Assembly (NCBI GenBank): GCA_000818095.1
Contig: CP009416.1
Span: 2,402,501-2,466,500 of the forward strand
Source of the DNA: Jeotgalibacillus malaysiensis
GTDB taxonomy: Bacteria; Bacillota; Bacilli; Bacillales; Jeotgalibacillaceae
Direction of reading: 5' to 3'
DNA: 64,000 nucleotides
The position numbers were made by a program, and so were the translations under genes. The notes beneath the pieces are model-generated. The model worked only from the letters and a program-made list of their open reading frames with translations, was not told the origin of the DNA and searched no databases. This document shows positions 56,163-64,000 of the stretch, in pieces. Numbering within the stretch: the first letter of the stretch is position 1; each line of letters begins with the position of its first letter.

Positions 56163-56275
56163 CTTTCTCTCATCTGCCAGGTATCAACCTGTGTGACTTG
56201 GCACCTTTCCAGTAAACTGTCGGTTGCCGGGCTTCATAGGGCACTTCCCTCCGCCGCTCTTGATAAGAGTTTGCG
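56163..56275 (-). promoter_or_regulatory. SAM riboswitch (S box)
   Basis: On the minus strand the S-box blocks appear in order: CTTATCAAGAG, GGAGGGA, CCCTATGAAGCCCGGCAACC, AAGGTGCCAA, and GATGAGAG closing P1, then a terminator. SAM should stop transcription of metNPQ. Confidence 0.94.
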
Positions 56276-56363
56276 TATTTAGTTAAGATTCATTAAGAGT
56301 ACGAGACAAATCGTATCATGATCTTAAATTTACTGTCAACGAATTTTTTTCAAAATTGCACAT

Positions 56364-56693
56364 TTACTGATTTGCAGGCTGTGCTGATAAGTCACCAAAT
56401 GCCTCAAAGATCGTTGGAACAGATTCAAACTTATACATCTTCTGTACCAATTCGCCATCTTTAAACAACAGCAGGCACGGCACACTTTCGATCTGGTAGC
56501 GCTCAGCAAGCGGCTCAACATAGTTAAGATCCGCCTTCCCAATCTCAGTATCCGAAATCGCAGCAGCCGTCACTTCAAGCATCTTACCTGCAAGCTTACA
56601 CGTTCCACACATCGGCGTATACAAATACATCGCTGCCTGCTTTTTTTCCTGCAAGCGCTGATCGAGGTCTTCTATCGTCCATTCTTTTATCAT
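56364..56693 (-). CDS. yusE: thioredoxin-like protein YusE
   Basis: A 109-residue thioredoxin-fold protein with the active site CGTC (in YTPMCGTCKLAGK, residues about 26-38) and the cis-Pro segment IESVPCLLLFKDGE. The site differs from the CGPC of thioredoxin, so redox potential and partner may differ. Its ATG overlaps the yusF stop (TAATG), showing a two-gene unit. Confidence 0.88.
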   Translation of the reverse strand: MIKEWTIEDLDQRLQEKKQAAMYLYTPMCGTCKLAGKMLEVTAAAISDTEIGKADLNYVEPLAERYQIESVPCLLLFKDGELVQKMYKFESVPTIFEAFGDLSAQPANQ

Positions 56694-57049
56694 TAAAGAT
56701 TCATCCTTTTTTCTAAAAACTCAGTGTAAATATCAATATTCGCACCCGCTAAAATAACTGCCAGGTGCTGCTCCGGAGCTGTCGCAACTTCACGGTAGGC
56801 CCTGTCGATATACAAATGATCCGCTTCAGGCATCTCTCTTTTAAATTGTCTGCGCAATTTCTCACCGGCATCATCCGCATCAACAAGGACATAAACATCC
56901 TTTTCATACAACTCATCAATCAGCTCATCCATCTTCGTCAGGCTGATTGTGCCATTTGTACAAATAATATCAACCGGCTCCCTGATAATCGGCTGAACCT
57001 TCCGTTTATCAGACTTACCTTCAACAATAATAACCTTTTTGCACTCCAT
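56693..57049 (-). CDS. yusF: Toprim-domain protein YusF
   Basis: A 118-residue stand-alone Toprim domain: VIIVEGKSDKRKV carries the glutamate, and VYVLVDADDAGEKLRRQF the two aspartates. Small Toprim proteins related to RNase M5 or DnaG may act on RNA or DNA; no function is known for YusF. Its ribosome site is weak (GGGTGTGATGGG). It is coupled to yusE. Confidence 0.88.
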   Translation of the reverse strand: MECKKVIIVEGKSDKRKVQPIIREPVDIICTNGTISLTKMDELIDELYEKDVYVLVDADDAGEKLRRQFKREMPEADHLYIDRAYREVATAPEQHLAVILAGANIDIYTEFLEKRMNL

Positions 57050-57187
57050 TTCCCATCACACCCTCACCTAAGGATCGCACGGCTTTCTTACATGGTATGC
57101 TGCTGATTTAATTGTCGCCTGTACTTGGGAGAAATGCAAGTAAATGAGATGGGGAAGAACTCTTTAAGTTAGTGGTGCAGTAAAAGT

Positions 57188-57316
57188 GGCAGGTAATTTC
57201 CGCTTCAGGCGGACGCTTTCCATGGCCGGGCGGTGAGCCAGCAGGCTTCGCCATGCACTGTCTCACCTGTCCCTTCCTGCCATAGGAGTCGCCGCCTTAC
57301 GCTTCAATCACCTGCT
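57188..57316 (-). repeat. ~130-bp hairpin element, copy 8
   Basis: Minus-oriented core with arms GGCAGGTAATTTCCGCTTC and the near-complement ending AATCACCTGC. It occupies the gap where B. subtilis has yusG. Confidence 0.87.
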
Positions 57317-57389
57317 GTGCGAATATGGATTCTTCTTTCATAAACTAATAACTGAAAAATTAGATACCCTTTATATATCCAATAGAAAG

Positions 57390-57525
57390 GATGAGGTGAA
57401 CGGAGCAGAAGACGGCGACTCCAGCGGGATGTGACGGACAGGTGAGACCCCGCAGGCAAAGCCGAGGAGGCTCAGCGCCGTCCCCGCGGAAAGCGTCCGC
57501 CTGGCGCGCAGTGAGCCGGTTCATA
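57390..57525 (+). repeat. ~130-bp hairpin element, copy 9
   Basis: Plus-oriented core (GGCGACTCC to GGAAAGCGTCCGCC) with short imperfect arms, GGTGAACGGAGC-like and GCGCAGTGAGCC-like. It is followed by the gcvH terminator. Confidence 0.82.
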
Positions 57526-57528
57526 TAA

Positions 57529-57557
57529 AAACCGCCCACCCCATAAGGTGAACGGTC
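57529..57557 (-). terminator. terminator after gcvH
   Basis: On the minus strand ACCGTTCACC pairs with GGTGGGCGGT (with G-T pairs), followed by TTTTTAT. Confidence 0.75.
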
Positions 57558-57563
57558 CATCAA

Positions 57564-57947
57564 TCAGTCTTCGTCTGTCATCTTGTCATATGCTTCAGCA
57601 TCCATCAGTGCGTCAACTTCTGAGTCGTCAGAAAGTTCTACTACGACCATCCATGCTTTTTCATATGGAGATTCGTTAACGTATTCAGGGCTGTCTTCAA
57701 GGTCTTCGTTCACCTCAACGACTTTACCGCTGACTGGTGCGTAAAGTTCTGAAACTGTTTTTACAGATTCAACGCTGCCAAATGGCTCGTCTGCCTGCAG
57801 CTCGTCGCCAACTTCCGGAAGCTCAACGAATACGATATCGCCAAGTTCTGACTGTGCAAATTCAGTGATACCGATACGCGCTTTACCGTCTTCAACTTTT
57901 ACCCATTCGTGTTCTTCTGAATAACGTAATTCTTTTGGTGAACTCAT
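57564..57947 (-). CDS. gcvH: glycine cleavage H protein
   Basis: A 127-residue lipoyl-domain protein; the lipoylated lysine lies in [12 protein letters not shown] (about residue 64). It shuttles the aminomethyl group in glycine cleavage, and in B. subtilis also serves as the first acceptor for lipoate synthesis. GGAGGG precedes the ATG. No other gcv gene lies in the window, which is normal for this group. Confidence 0.95.
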   Translation of the reverse strand: MSSPKELRYSEEHEWVKVEDGKARIGITEFAQSELGDIVFVELPEVGDELQADEPFGSVESVKTVSELYAPVSGKVVEVNEDLEDSPEYVNESPYEKAWMVVVELSDDSEVDALMDAEAYDKMTDED

Positions 57948-58030
57948 GTGTTTTCCCTCCGCATATGAATGATTTCTATACTACTTCATATTGGCATAAC
58001 AGATGCCCGAAAACAAGAATTGTTTCTGAT

Positions 58031-58390
58031 TTAACCCTGCCATTTTTCCTCGAATTCAGGTTCTTTAAATCCAACAGTGACTTGTGTGCCATCTGTTGTC
58101 AGCGGACGCTTGATCAGCTTGCCATCTGAAGCGAGCAATTCAAGCTTTTCATCATCTGACATGTCAGCCAGTTTATCTTTCAAACCAAGCTCACGGTACT
58201 TTACGCCGCTTGTGTTGAAAAACTTCTTCAGTTCAAGCCCGCTTTTCTTATGTAGCTCAGAAAGCTCCTCTTTTGAAGGCGGTGAATCAATTAGATGTAT
58301 TTCTTCATAAGATACATCATTTTGATCCAGCCATTTCTTTGCTTTGCGGCATGTACCGCACTTTGGATACGTATAAAAAGTAATCGCCAT
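58031..58390 (-). CDS. yusI: ArsC/Spx-family protein YusI
   Basis: A 119-residue thioredoxin-like protein with CGTC (in YPKCGTCRKAKKWL, residues about 8-21), RPLTTDG near residue 95 and the ArsC-family fold. The Spx-type redox pair is present, but sequence does not show whether it regulates RNA polymerase or reduces a substrate. AAAGGAGG precedes the ATG. It follows the ArsR gene by 14 bp. Confidence 0.85.
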   Translation of the reverse strand: MAITFYTYPKCGTCRKAKKWLDQNDVSYEEIHLIDSPPSKEELSELHKKSGLELKKFFNTSGVKYRELGLKDKLADMSDDEKLELLASDGKLIKRPLTTDGTQVTVGFKEPEFEEKWQG

Positions 58391-58404
58391 GGTAATTCCT
58401 CCTT

Positions 58405-58707
58405 TTAATAACAGCGGTCCTCCACTGTAATGATCAGATGCTTTAACGTCTCAAGCGCACCCTCAAATGCAAGGGAATAATTGCGCTGTGTGCCGTGCTG
58501 TTCCATTTTTAAAATACCCTGTTCGCGCAGAATTTTCAAATGATGAGAAACAGCAGGACGGGAGAGTGGCAGCTTGTCCGTTAATTCATTGACTGTCATT
58601 GAATCTGTATCTGAAAGCATTAGAATAATATCCTGACGATAAGGATCACTTAATGCCTGAAACAACGGAATACAATCCCGAAATGCTTTTTCTGCCTGTT
58701 CCCCCAT
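58405..58707 (-). CDS. ArsR/SmtB-type winged-helix regulator
   Basis: A 100-residue winged-helix repressor-like protein with a clear recognition region LPLSRPAVSHHLKILREQGIL (residues about 47-67). No metal-binding cysteine box (ELCVCDL) is seen, so it is unlikely to be a classic arsenic sensor. It is encoded between a short-chain dehydrogenase and yusI, with gaps of 13-14 bp, and may control that unit. ATG 58707 follows GAGGTGAG. Confidence 0.82.
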   Translation of the reverse strand: MGEQAEKAFRDCIPLFQALSDPYRQDIILMLSDTDSMTVNELTDKLPLSRPAVSHHLKILREQGILKMEQHGTQRNYSLAFEGALETLKHLIITVEDRCY

Positions 58708-58720
58708 TGATCTCACCTCA

Positions 58721-59491
58721 CTACTCTCTTTCCTGTGTTTTCCTGACGATCCCTGCAGCAGCTGATCTTGATATGAGACGGCTCGCTCTGGACTGAAGCT
58801 TATTCATGCCGCCCGGGATAATCTGCTTTTTCCCGTTCATAAATTCAATAAATGCAATCTTTGCTACTGCCTGCGGTTTCATCGTGCCATTATTAAATAA
58901 CTTTGAATCGTTTAACTCTGCAGTATCTTTAAACCCTGTACTCGTAGGCCCCGGATAAAGTCCTGATACCTGTACGCCATGCTCAGCCCATTCGTTTTCG
59001 AGCGCCTCAGTAAATGATTTCACATACGCCTTAGACGCGTAGTACACGGCCATCAGCGGCCCCGGGAAAAATGCAGCTGTTGAAGCGACATTTAGAATCT
59101 TACCGGACTTGGCATTCACCATCTCACGTCCAAACAACTTCGTCAGCTCTGTTAGCGACGTAATATTCAGCTGAATCATGTCACGCTCTTTTTGAAGATC
59201 CGTTTGATGAAACTCTCCAAAAAGACCTACACCCGCATTATTAATCAGAATATCAACATGCAGATCTTGTGATTGCACCTGATCAAATAAAGACTGAGCA
59301 GCACCTGCTTTTGATAAATCACTTTTGAAAACGTGCGTCTTAATTGTATATTTATCAGCAAGCTCTGCTGTCAATTTCTTCAGCTTATCCTCACTTCTCG
59401 CAGCCAAAATCAGCGTATGTCCCTTCTCAGCATAAAGCTTCGCAAGCTCCAGCCCAATCCCGCCGGAAGCACCCGTAATCAACACATTCAT
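58721..59491 (-). CDS. short-chain dehydrogenase/reductase
   Basis: A 256-residue classical SDR: cofactor motif GASGGIGLELAK (residues 7-18), NNAGVG near 87, the serine in ILNVASTAAF near 137, and catalytic YYASKAYV near 150 (YxxxK). It oxidises or reduces an alcohol/ketone with NAD(P); the substrate is unknown. AAGGAG precedes the ATG. It is the first gene of the SDR-arsR-yusI unit, and is not at this place in B. subtilis as I recall it. Confidence 0.88.
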   Translation of the reverse strand: MNVLITGASGGIGLELAKLYAEKGHTLILAARSEDKLKKLTAELADKYTIKTHVFKSDLSKAGAAQSLFDQVQSQDLHVDILINNAGVGLFGEFHQTDLQKERDMIQLNITSLTELTKLFGREMVNAKSGKILNVASTAAFFPGPLMAVYYASKAYVKSFTEALENEWAEHGVQVSGLYPGPTSTGFKDTAELNDSKLFNNGTMKPQAVAKIAFIEFMNGKKQIIPGGMNKLQSRASRLISRSAAAGIVRKTQERE

Positions 59492-59649
59492 CCAACCACT
59501 CTCCTTATGTCTATATGTTTAAAAGTTTAAACAAATCGTAAGGACTTTTTCATTAGAAGTCAATTATAGTTGTTTTTCACACAAAAAATCGCCTAAATTA
59601 TAGAAGGTTGCTTACTTAAAATTATTTCGTTAGAGTTTATCGCACCACC

Positions 59650-59779
59650 AGCTAATGGTTGGAGTGGTGGACGGAGACTCCTGCGTCATAGGAGCGGTGA
59701 GACCCCACAGGCGAAGCCGAGGAGGCTCAAGCAACAACTGTCCGGAAAGTGTCCCCCTGAAGCGCAGCGGAACGATTAG
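59650..59779 (+). repeat. ~130-bp hairpin element, copy 10
   Basis: Plus-oriented core (GGAGACTCC ... GAGGAGGCTCA) preceded by CGCACCACCAGCTAATGG. It lies downstream of the fadE gene and upstream of the SDR gene. Confidence 0.85.
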
Positions 59780-59781
59780 AA

Positions 59782-59812
59782 AAAACCGCCTACAATCATA
59801 GACGGTTTCTGA
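59782..59812. terminator. hairpin between element copies 10 and 11
   Basis: AAACCGCC...GACGGTTT forms an imperfect 7-8-bp stem with A-run left and T-run right. Confidence 0.55.
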
Positions 59813-59842
59813 CTAAACTATGTTATTAAAATATATCGCACC

Positions 59843-59968
59843 AACCAGCTAATGATTGTAGTGGGGAACGGAGACTCCTGCGTCATAGGAGCAGTGAGCC
59901 CCCGCAGGCAAAGCCTGGCCCACCGCGCGGACGCGGAAAGCGCAGTTCCCACGGAAATTATTAGCGGT
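59843..59968 (+). repeat. ~130-bp hairpin element, copy 11
   Basis: Plus-oriented core with the same lead-in as copy 10 (CGCACCAACCAGCTAATG), so the two arose by local duplication. The arm AATGATT...AATTATT pairs imperfectly. Confidence 0.85.
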
Positions 59969-59982
59969 TTATATAATGATGT

Positions 59983-61767
59983 TTAAACGACAAACTTCTC
60001 AGCATCAATCAGCTTCGCAGCCGCTTCACGCTTCACCGGAATCAGATTCACCGGAGTGAAACGAGTGAACTTACGAAGAGCAGAAAGCATCATGCGCAGT
60101 GAATCACCGCTCTCAGCAGCAATCAGCGTTTCTTTCGCATGCTGTTCAATCTCATTGAAAGCTTCCTGACAGAAGATCTGCGTATATAGAACCTTCTGCT
60201 GGTTCTTCTCTAAACCAGACTTTTCAACAGCCTTCTGTGTACGAAGAAGTGAAGACTCCATTGCATAAGCAAGAGATACGATATCAGCAATGTTTACAAG
60301 AACTTCCTGCTCTGCTTCAAGCGCTTTGCCGTACTTCTGTGCAGCAAGACCTGCAGCCAGCAGACCGATCTTCTTCGCATTCTTTACAAGATACTCTTCC
60401 TGCTTTAACGGCTCATCGCTGATTTCTTCAGGCATCATGCTCATCAGTTCTTCCTGAAGCGCCTGTGCTTTTTGAAGTAATGGCAGTTCGCCTTTCATTG
60501 CTTTACGCAGGTAAGTGCCTGGCACTAACAGACGGTTGATTTCGTTTGTTCCTTCAAAGATACGGTTAATACGTGAGTCGCGGTAGATACGCTCTACTTC
60601 ATACTCCTGCATAAATCCGTAACCGCCGTGCAGTTGAACTGCTTCGTCAGCGATATAGTCAAGAGATTCTGTACCGAATACTTTATTAAGCGAGCACTCA
60701 ATTGCATATTCAGCGATTGATTTTGCTACTTCTTTACCGTCTTTAATCTCTTCATCAGACAGCTGGCTCATACGATCCTCGAAAAGACCAACTGTACGGT
60801 AAACTGAGCTCTCTGTTGCATAAAGCTTCGCACCCATTGTCGCAAGCTTTTCCTTCGTCAGGTTGAAGCTTGAGATTGGCGTATTGAACTGCTTACGCTC
60901 GTTTGTATATTTCACCGCTAGTTCAAGCGCACGCTTTGAAGCACCTACTGTACCTACACCAAGCTTGTAACGGCCGATGTTCAGAATGTTAAATGCGATC
61001 ACGTGACCTTTTCCTGCTTCACCAAGAAGGTTTTCAACCGGAACTTCTGCGTCTTCAAGGATCAATGTACGAGTTGAAGAACTCTTAATCCCCATTTTCT
61101 TCTCTTCAGCTCCAACTGAAACGCCCGGGAATTCACGCTCTACGATAAATGTAGAGAACTGCTCGCCGTCAATTTTTGCATAGACAACAAATACATCAGC
61201 AAAACCTGCATTTGTAATCCACTGCTTTTCACCATTTAACATATAGTGAGTACCTGCTTCATTTAGCTTAGCAGTCGTTTTTGCGCCAAGTGCGTCAGAA
61301 CCTGAACCTGGCTCAGTCAGTGCATAAGCAGCAATTTTCTCACCAGTCGCAAGTGTTGGCAGATACTTTTGCTTCTGATCTTCGTTACCGAAAAGAACGA
61401 TCGGCAGTGAACCGATTCCTACGTGTGCACCGTGAGTGATTGAGAAACCGCCCGCGCGTGACATTTTTTCAGCGATTAAAGCTGAGCTGACCTTATCAAG
61501 TCCAAGGCCGCCGTACTCTTCAGGAACATCTGCTCCTAGAAGACCAAGATCTCCTGCTTTTTTCAGAAGCTTTACTGAACGGTCGAACTCATGGTTTTCG
61601 ATGTGCTCTACTTCAGGAACAACCTCGTTGATCACATAATCCTCAGTTGTTTTGGCAATCATTTTCTGCTCGTCTGTGTAATCCTCAGGTGTGAATACGC
61701 TTGAAGCTTCAACATCCTCAATCAGAAAGCTGCCGCCTTTAACCAATGCTTTTGTTTCGTTTGACAT
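59983..61767 (-). CDS. fadE: acyl-CoA dehydrogenase FadE
   Basis: A 594-residue acyl-CoA dehydrogenase of the long bacterial type with an extra C-terminal domain of about 190 residues. It has YALTEPGSGSDALGAKT, QWITNAGFADVF, and the catalytic-glutamate region GYGFMQEYEVERIYRDSR then IFEGTNEINR near residue 400. It makes the first double bond in fatty-acid oxidation, passing electrons to an electron-transfer flavoprotein. GGGAGGAA precedes the ATG. Third gene after fadN and fadA in B. subtilis order. Confidence 0.93.
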   Translation of the reverse strand: MSNETKALVKGGSFLIEDVEASSVFTPEDYTDEQKMIAKTTEDYVINEVVPEVEHIENHEFDRSVKLLKKAGDLGLLGADVPEEYGGLGLDKVSSALIAEKMSRAGGFSITHGAHVGIGSLPIVLFGNEDQKQKYLPTLATGEKIAAYALTEPGSGSDALGAKTTAKLNEAGTHYMLNGEKQWITNAGFADVFVVYAKIDGEQFSTFIVEREFPGVSVGAEEKKMGIKSSSTRTLILEDAEVPVENLLGEAGKGHVIAFNILNIGRYKLGVGTVGASKRALELAVKYTNERKQFNTPISSFNLTKEKLATMGAKLYATESSVYRTVGLFEDRMSQLSDEEIKDGKEVAKSIAEYAIECSLNKVFGTESLDYIADEAVQLHGGYGFMQEYEVERIYRDSRINRIFEGTNEINRLLVPGTYLRKAMKGELPLLQKAQALQEELMSMMPEEISDEPLKQEEYLVKNAKKIGLLAAGLAAQKYGKALEAEQEVLVNIADIVSLAYAMESSLLRTQKAVEKSGLEKNQQKVLYTQIFCQEAFNEIEQHAKETLIAAESGDSLRMMLSALRKFTRFTPVNLIPVKREAAAKLIDAEKFVV

Positions 61768-61799
61768 GAAAAATTCCTCCCTTGTTTTTGTGCTTTATA

Positions 61800-61928
61800 A
61801 TCGCCGCTCATTTCGCTTCAGGCGGACGCTTTCCGTGGCCGGGCGGTGAGCCAGCAGGCTTCGCCATGCTTTGTCTCACCTGTCCCTTCCTGCCACAGGA
61901 GTCGCCGCCTGCAGCGAGAATCGCTGCT
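61800..61928 (-). repeat. ~130-bp hairpin element, copy 12
   Basis: Minus-oriented core between fadA and fadE, with arms from ATCGCCGCTCATTTCGC and GCGAGAATCGCTGC. Confidence 0.87.
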
Positions 61929-61969
61929 AGGTTTACAGTTGAACATTTCAGTTTTACTAAAGGTATTTT

Positions 61970-63148
61970 TTAGTTAATCATTTCAAAGACGCCTGCTGCG
62001 CCCATTCCGCCGCCGATACACATCGTCACTACGCCGAATTGCTGCTGTCTGCGCTTCAGCTCGTGAAGCAGTGACAGCGTCAGCTTAGTTCCTGTACAGC
62101 CTAGCGGGTGGCCAAGTGCAATTGCACCGCCGTTAACGTTAACGATCTCCTCGTTCAGGCCAAGCTGTCTGATGACCTGGATTGACTGTGAAGCAAAAGC
62201 TTCATTTAACTCAAACAGATCAATATCAGATAAAGAAAGTCCAGCAAGTTTTAACGCTTTTGGAATCGCCTCAACCGGTCCGACACCCATAATTTCAGGA
62301 GGCACGCCGCCTACTGCAAATGAACGGAACTTAGCGATTGGCTTCAGACCGAGTGATTCTGCTTTTTCACGTTCCATCACCATGACAGCTGCAGCACCGT
62401 CACTTGTCTGTGAAGCGTTACCCGCTGTTACAGAACCCGTCATTGAGAAAGCGGGACGAAGTTTACCCAGAGATTCTACTGAAGAATCAGGACGTACGCC
62501 TTCATCTCTTGAGAATGTGAAAGTCTCCTCTTTCAGCTTATGATCTTTTCCAACTGTACGGCGCGTTACTTCCACCGGTACAATCTCTTCGTCAAATACA
62601 CCGCCATGAACAGCTTTAGCTGCTTTTTGATGACTTCTGACTGCGAATGCATCCTGGTCTTCACGTGAGATGCCAAATTTCTTCGCCACTTCCTCAGCTG
62701 TGTGACCCATGCTCATATAGTATTCAGGCATTTCTTCTGCGATTTTTGAATTCGGTCGAACCGTGTGACCCATCATCGGGACAAGGCTCATTGATTCTGC
62801 TCCGCCAGCGATAATGGTATCTGCCTGACCGATCATAATACGCTCTGCGCCGTATGCAATTGACTGAAGACCAGATGAGCAATAGCGGTTAATTGTGATT
62901 GCAGGTACTGTGTAATTCAGCCCTGCAAGTGCACCGATATTACGTGCCATGTTCATGCCCTGTTCTGCTTCCGGCATTGCACAGCCGAAGATTAAGTCAT
63001 CAATTTCTCCGTCATAGTTTCCTGCACGCTTTAGTGTTTCTCTGACAGCCAGTGCGCCCAAATCATCCGGACGTACATGCGCCAGTGATCCTTTTTTTGC
63101 TTTACCGACCGGAGTTCTCGCTCCGGCAACGATTACTGCTTCACGCAT
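61970..63148 (-). CDS. fadA: acetyl-CoA C-acyltransferase FadA
   Basis: A 392-residue thiolase with the nucleophilic Cys in INRYCSSGLQSI (about residue 91), NVNGGAIALGHPLGCTG near 345, and the last Cys in CIGGGMGAAG near 381. It cleaves 3-ketoacyl-CoA to acetyl-CoA in the final step of each beta-oxidation cycle. AAGGGGGAG precedes the ATG. A hairpin element separates it from fadE and another from fadN. Confidence 0.95.
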   Translation of the reverse strand: MREAVIVAGARTPVGKAKKGSLAHVRPDDLGALAVRETLKRAGNYDGEIDDLIFGCAMPEAEQGMNMARNIGALAGLNYTVPAITINRYCSSGLQSIAYGAERIMIGQADTIIAGGAESMSLVPMMGHTVRPNSKIAEEMPEYYMSMGHTAEEVAKKFGISREDQDAFAVRSHQKAAKAVHGGVFDEEIVPVEVTRRTVGKDHKLKEETFTFSRDEGVRPDSSVESLGKLRPAFSMTGSVTAGNASQTSDGAAAVMVMEREKAESLGLKPIAKFRSFAVGGVPPEIMGVGPVEAIPKALKLAGLSLSDIDLFELNEAFASQSIQVIRQLGLNEEIVNVNGGAIALGHPLGCTGTKLTLSLLHELKRRQQQFGVVTMCIGGGMGAAGVFEMIN

Positions 63149-63187
63149 AGTGCTCCCCCTTAAATGCTCGATTTATCTGATTAGACC

Positions 63188-63310
63188 GTCGAACTGCGCT
63201 CCGGGTGGATGCTTTCCGCGGGGACGGCGGTGAGCCTCCTCAGCTTCGCTTGCGGGGTCTCACCTATCCGTCTAATCCCGTCGGAGTCACCGCCCTGCGC
63301 TCCGTTCGAC
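63188..63310 (-). repeat. ~130-bp hairpin element, copy 13
   Basis: Minus-oriented core with arms GTCGAACTGCGCTCCG and the near-complement GCGCTCCGTTCGAC, between fadN and fadA. Confidence 0.88.
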
Positions 63311-63368
63311 TAGATGGGTATTTATATTTTAAAGTTGCTTGTGTAAAACCAGATCTTCAAGTGGCAAA

Positions 63369-64000
63369 TCAGTTACGCAGCGGCTTGCCTTTTACAAGCA
63401 TGTGCTGCATGCGCTGTTGTGATTTTGGTTTTTCGATCAGGCTTAGGAATGCTTCTCTTTCAAGCTGAAGCAGATACTCTTCGTCTACTTCTGTTCCATA
63501 CGGTACTTTTCCGCCAGCGATGACGTAAGCCAGTTTCTTTGCAATTTTCAGATCGTGCTCTGAGATAAATCCTGACTGATACATAGACTGTGCGCCAAGA
63601 AGCAGTGTCGCGTATCCAGGTTCTCCGACAACAGGTACTTTTCGTTTCACAGGCACTGTATAGTTTTCAGCTAAATGAAGGACTGCCTGTTTTGCGTCAT
63701 AGATCAGGTGATCACCGTTCACGCTGATGCCGTCAGACTGACTCAGGAAGTTGTAGTCTCTAGCTTCTGCAGCTGATGTTGATACTTTCGCCATTGCGAT
63801 CATTTCAAACACTCTGTTTGCTACTTTCTGAAGATCGAAGTCTACACCTTTTGGCAGGCTGTTATAGTAATTCAGATAAAGCTCCTTGTTACCGCCTCCG
63901 CCTGGAATTAATCCTACGCCGACTTCTACAAGGCCCATATACGTTTCAGCTGAAGCCTGGATATGATCAGCAGGGAGACAAACTTCTGTTCCGCCGCCAA
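63369..64000 (-). CDS. fadN: 3-hydroxyacyl-CoA dehydrogenase/enoyl-CoA hydratase FadN (C-terminal part)
   Basis: About 210 C-terminal residues of FadN; the frame runs off the right edge, where the family is about 790 residues long. The visible part starts in the crotonase-like domain (GGTEVCLPADH, then MGLVEVGVGLIPGGGGNKE, the oxyanion/active-site segment) and ends with a helical tail. FadN performs the hydration and dehydrogenation steps that feed FadA. It should be the first gene of fadN-fadA-fadE. Confidence 0.92.
   Translation of the reverse strand, partial: GGGTEVCLPADHIQASAETYMGLVEVGVGLIPGGGGNKELYLNYYNSLPKGVDFDLQKVANRVFEMIAMAKVSTSAAEARDYNFLSQSDGISVNGDHLIYDAKQAVLHLAENYTVPVKRKVPVVGEPGYATLLLGAQSMYQSGFISEHDLKIAKKLAYVIAGGKVPYGTEVDEEYLLQLEREAFLSLIEKPKSQQRMQHMLVKGKPLRN

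Overview
The window looks like chromosomal DNA from a spore-forming, low-to-moderate GC Gram-positive of the Bacillaceae/Planococcaceae group. Jeotgalibacillus or a close relative is my guess, but the sequence alone does not fix the genus. Evidence: AGGAGG-type ribosome sites, Rho-independent hairpins after most genes, sporulation genes (kapB, kapD, yunB), an mrp antiporter operon, and gene order that follows the B. subtilis patB-kap-pbpD-mrp-yui-yum-yut-yun and suf-met-gcvH-fad stretches as I remember them.

Layout. 1-7150: end of a PatB-type lyase, a small membrane protein, a lipoprotein cyclophilin, kapB, kapD, a YuxJ-like MFS exporter, the class A penicillin-binding protein pbpD, and a YufK-like membrane protein. 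7390-13250: the seven-gene mrpABCDEFG operon behind a structured leader. 13240-15640: a YdaT-like protein, the hotdog thioesterase yuxO and the ion/solute antiporter yuiF. 15740-18115: a repeat-rich block with a 53-bp tandem repeat, an intact IS3-type element with 3-bp target duplication, and five ~127-bp tandem hairpin units. 18155-30600: pepA, yuiD, a BtuF-like binding protein, yuiC, yuiB, yuiA, a Nudix hydrolase, two type II NADH dehydrogenase homologues (yumB, yutJ), yumC, Fe-S carrier yutM, a DUF2225 protein, yuzB and an endolysin-like M15 peptidase.

31000-46800: yuzD and yutI, a D-2-hydroxyacid dehydrogenase, yutF, yutE, a DUF3055 protein, yutD, an NSS transporter with its 36-residue small subunit, a lysine riboswitch in front of an NhaC-type transporter, yunB, an HD-GYP protein, yunD, yunE, yunF and brnQ. 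47480-52670: the sufCDSUB Fe-S assembly operon. 53450-56280: a SAM-riboswitch-controlled metNPQ methionine importer. 56360-64000: yusE, yusF, gcvH, yusI, an ArsR regulator, a short-chain dehydrogenase, and the fatty-acid beta-oxidation genes fadE, fadA and the C-terminal part of fadN.

Themes. Iron-sulfur assembly (suf, yutM, yutI) lies in the same region as NDH-2 and YumC redox enzymes. Cation homeostasis (mrp, yuiF, nhaC-type) and amino-acid import (lysine-switch transporter, MetNPQ, NSS, BrnQ) are also prominent. The intergenic DNA is unusually structured. I count 13 copies of one ~130-bp hairpin element, including copies between all fad genes, and five or six arrays with an approximately 21-bp period, several of which share a GATACACCCGG core. 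Three small reading frames appear broken by single-base shifts just after a good ribosome site and ATG. No CRISPR array, rRNA or tRNA gene was recognised.
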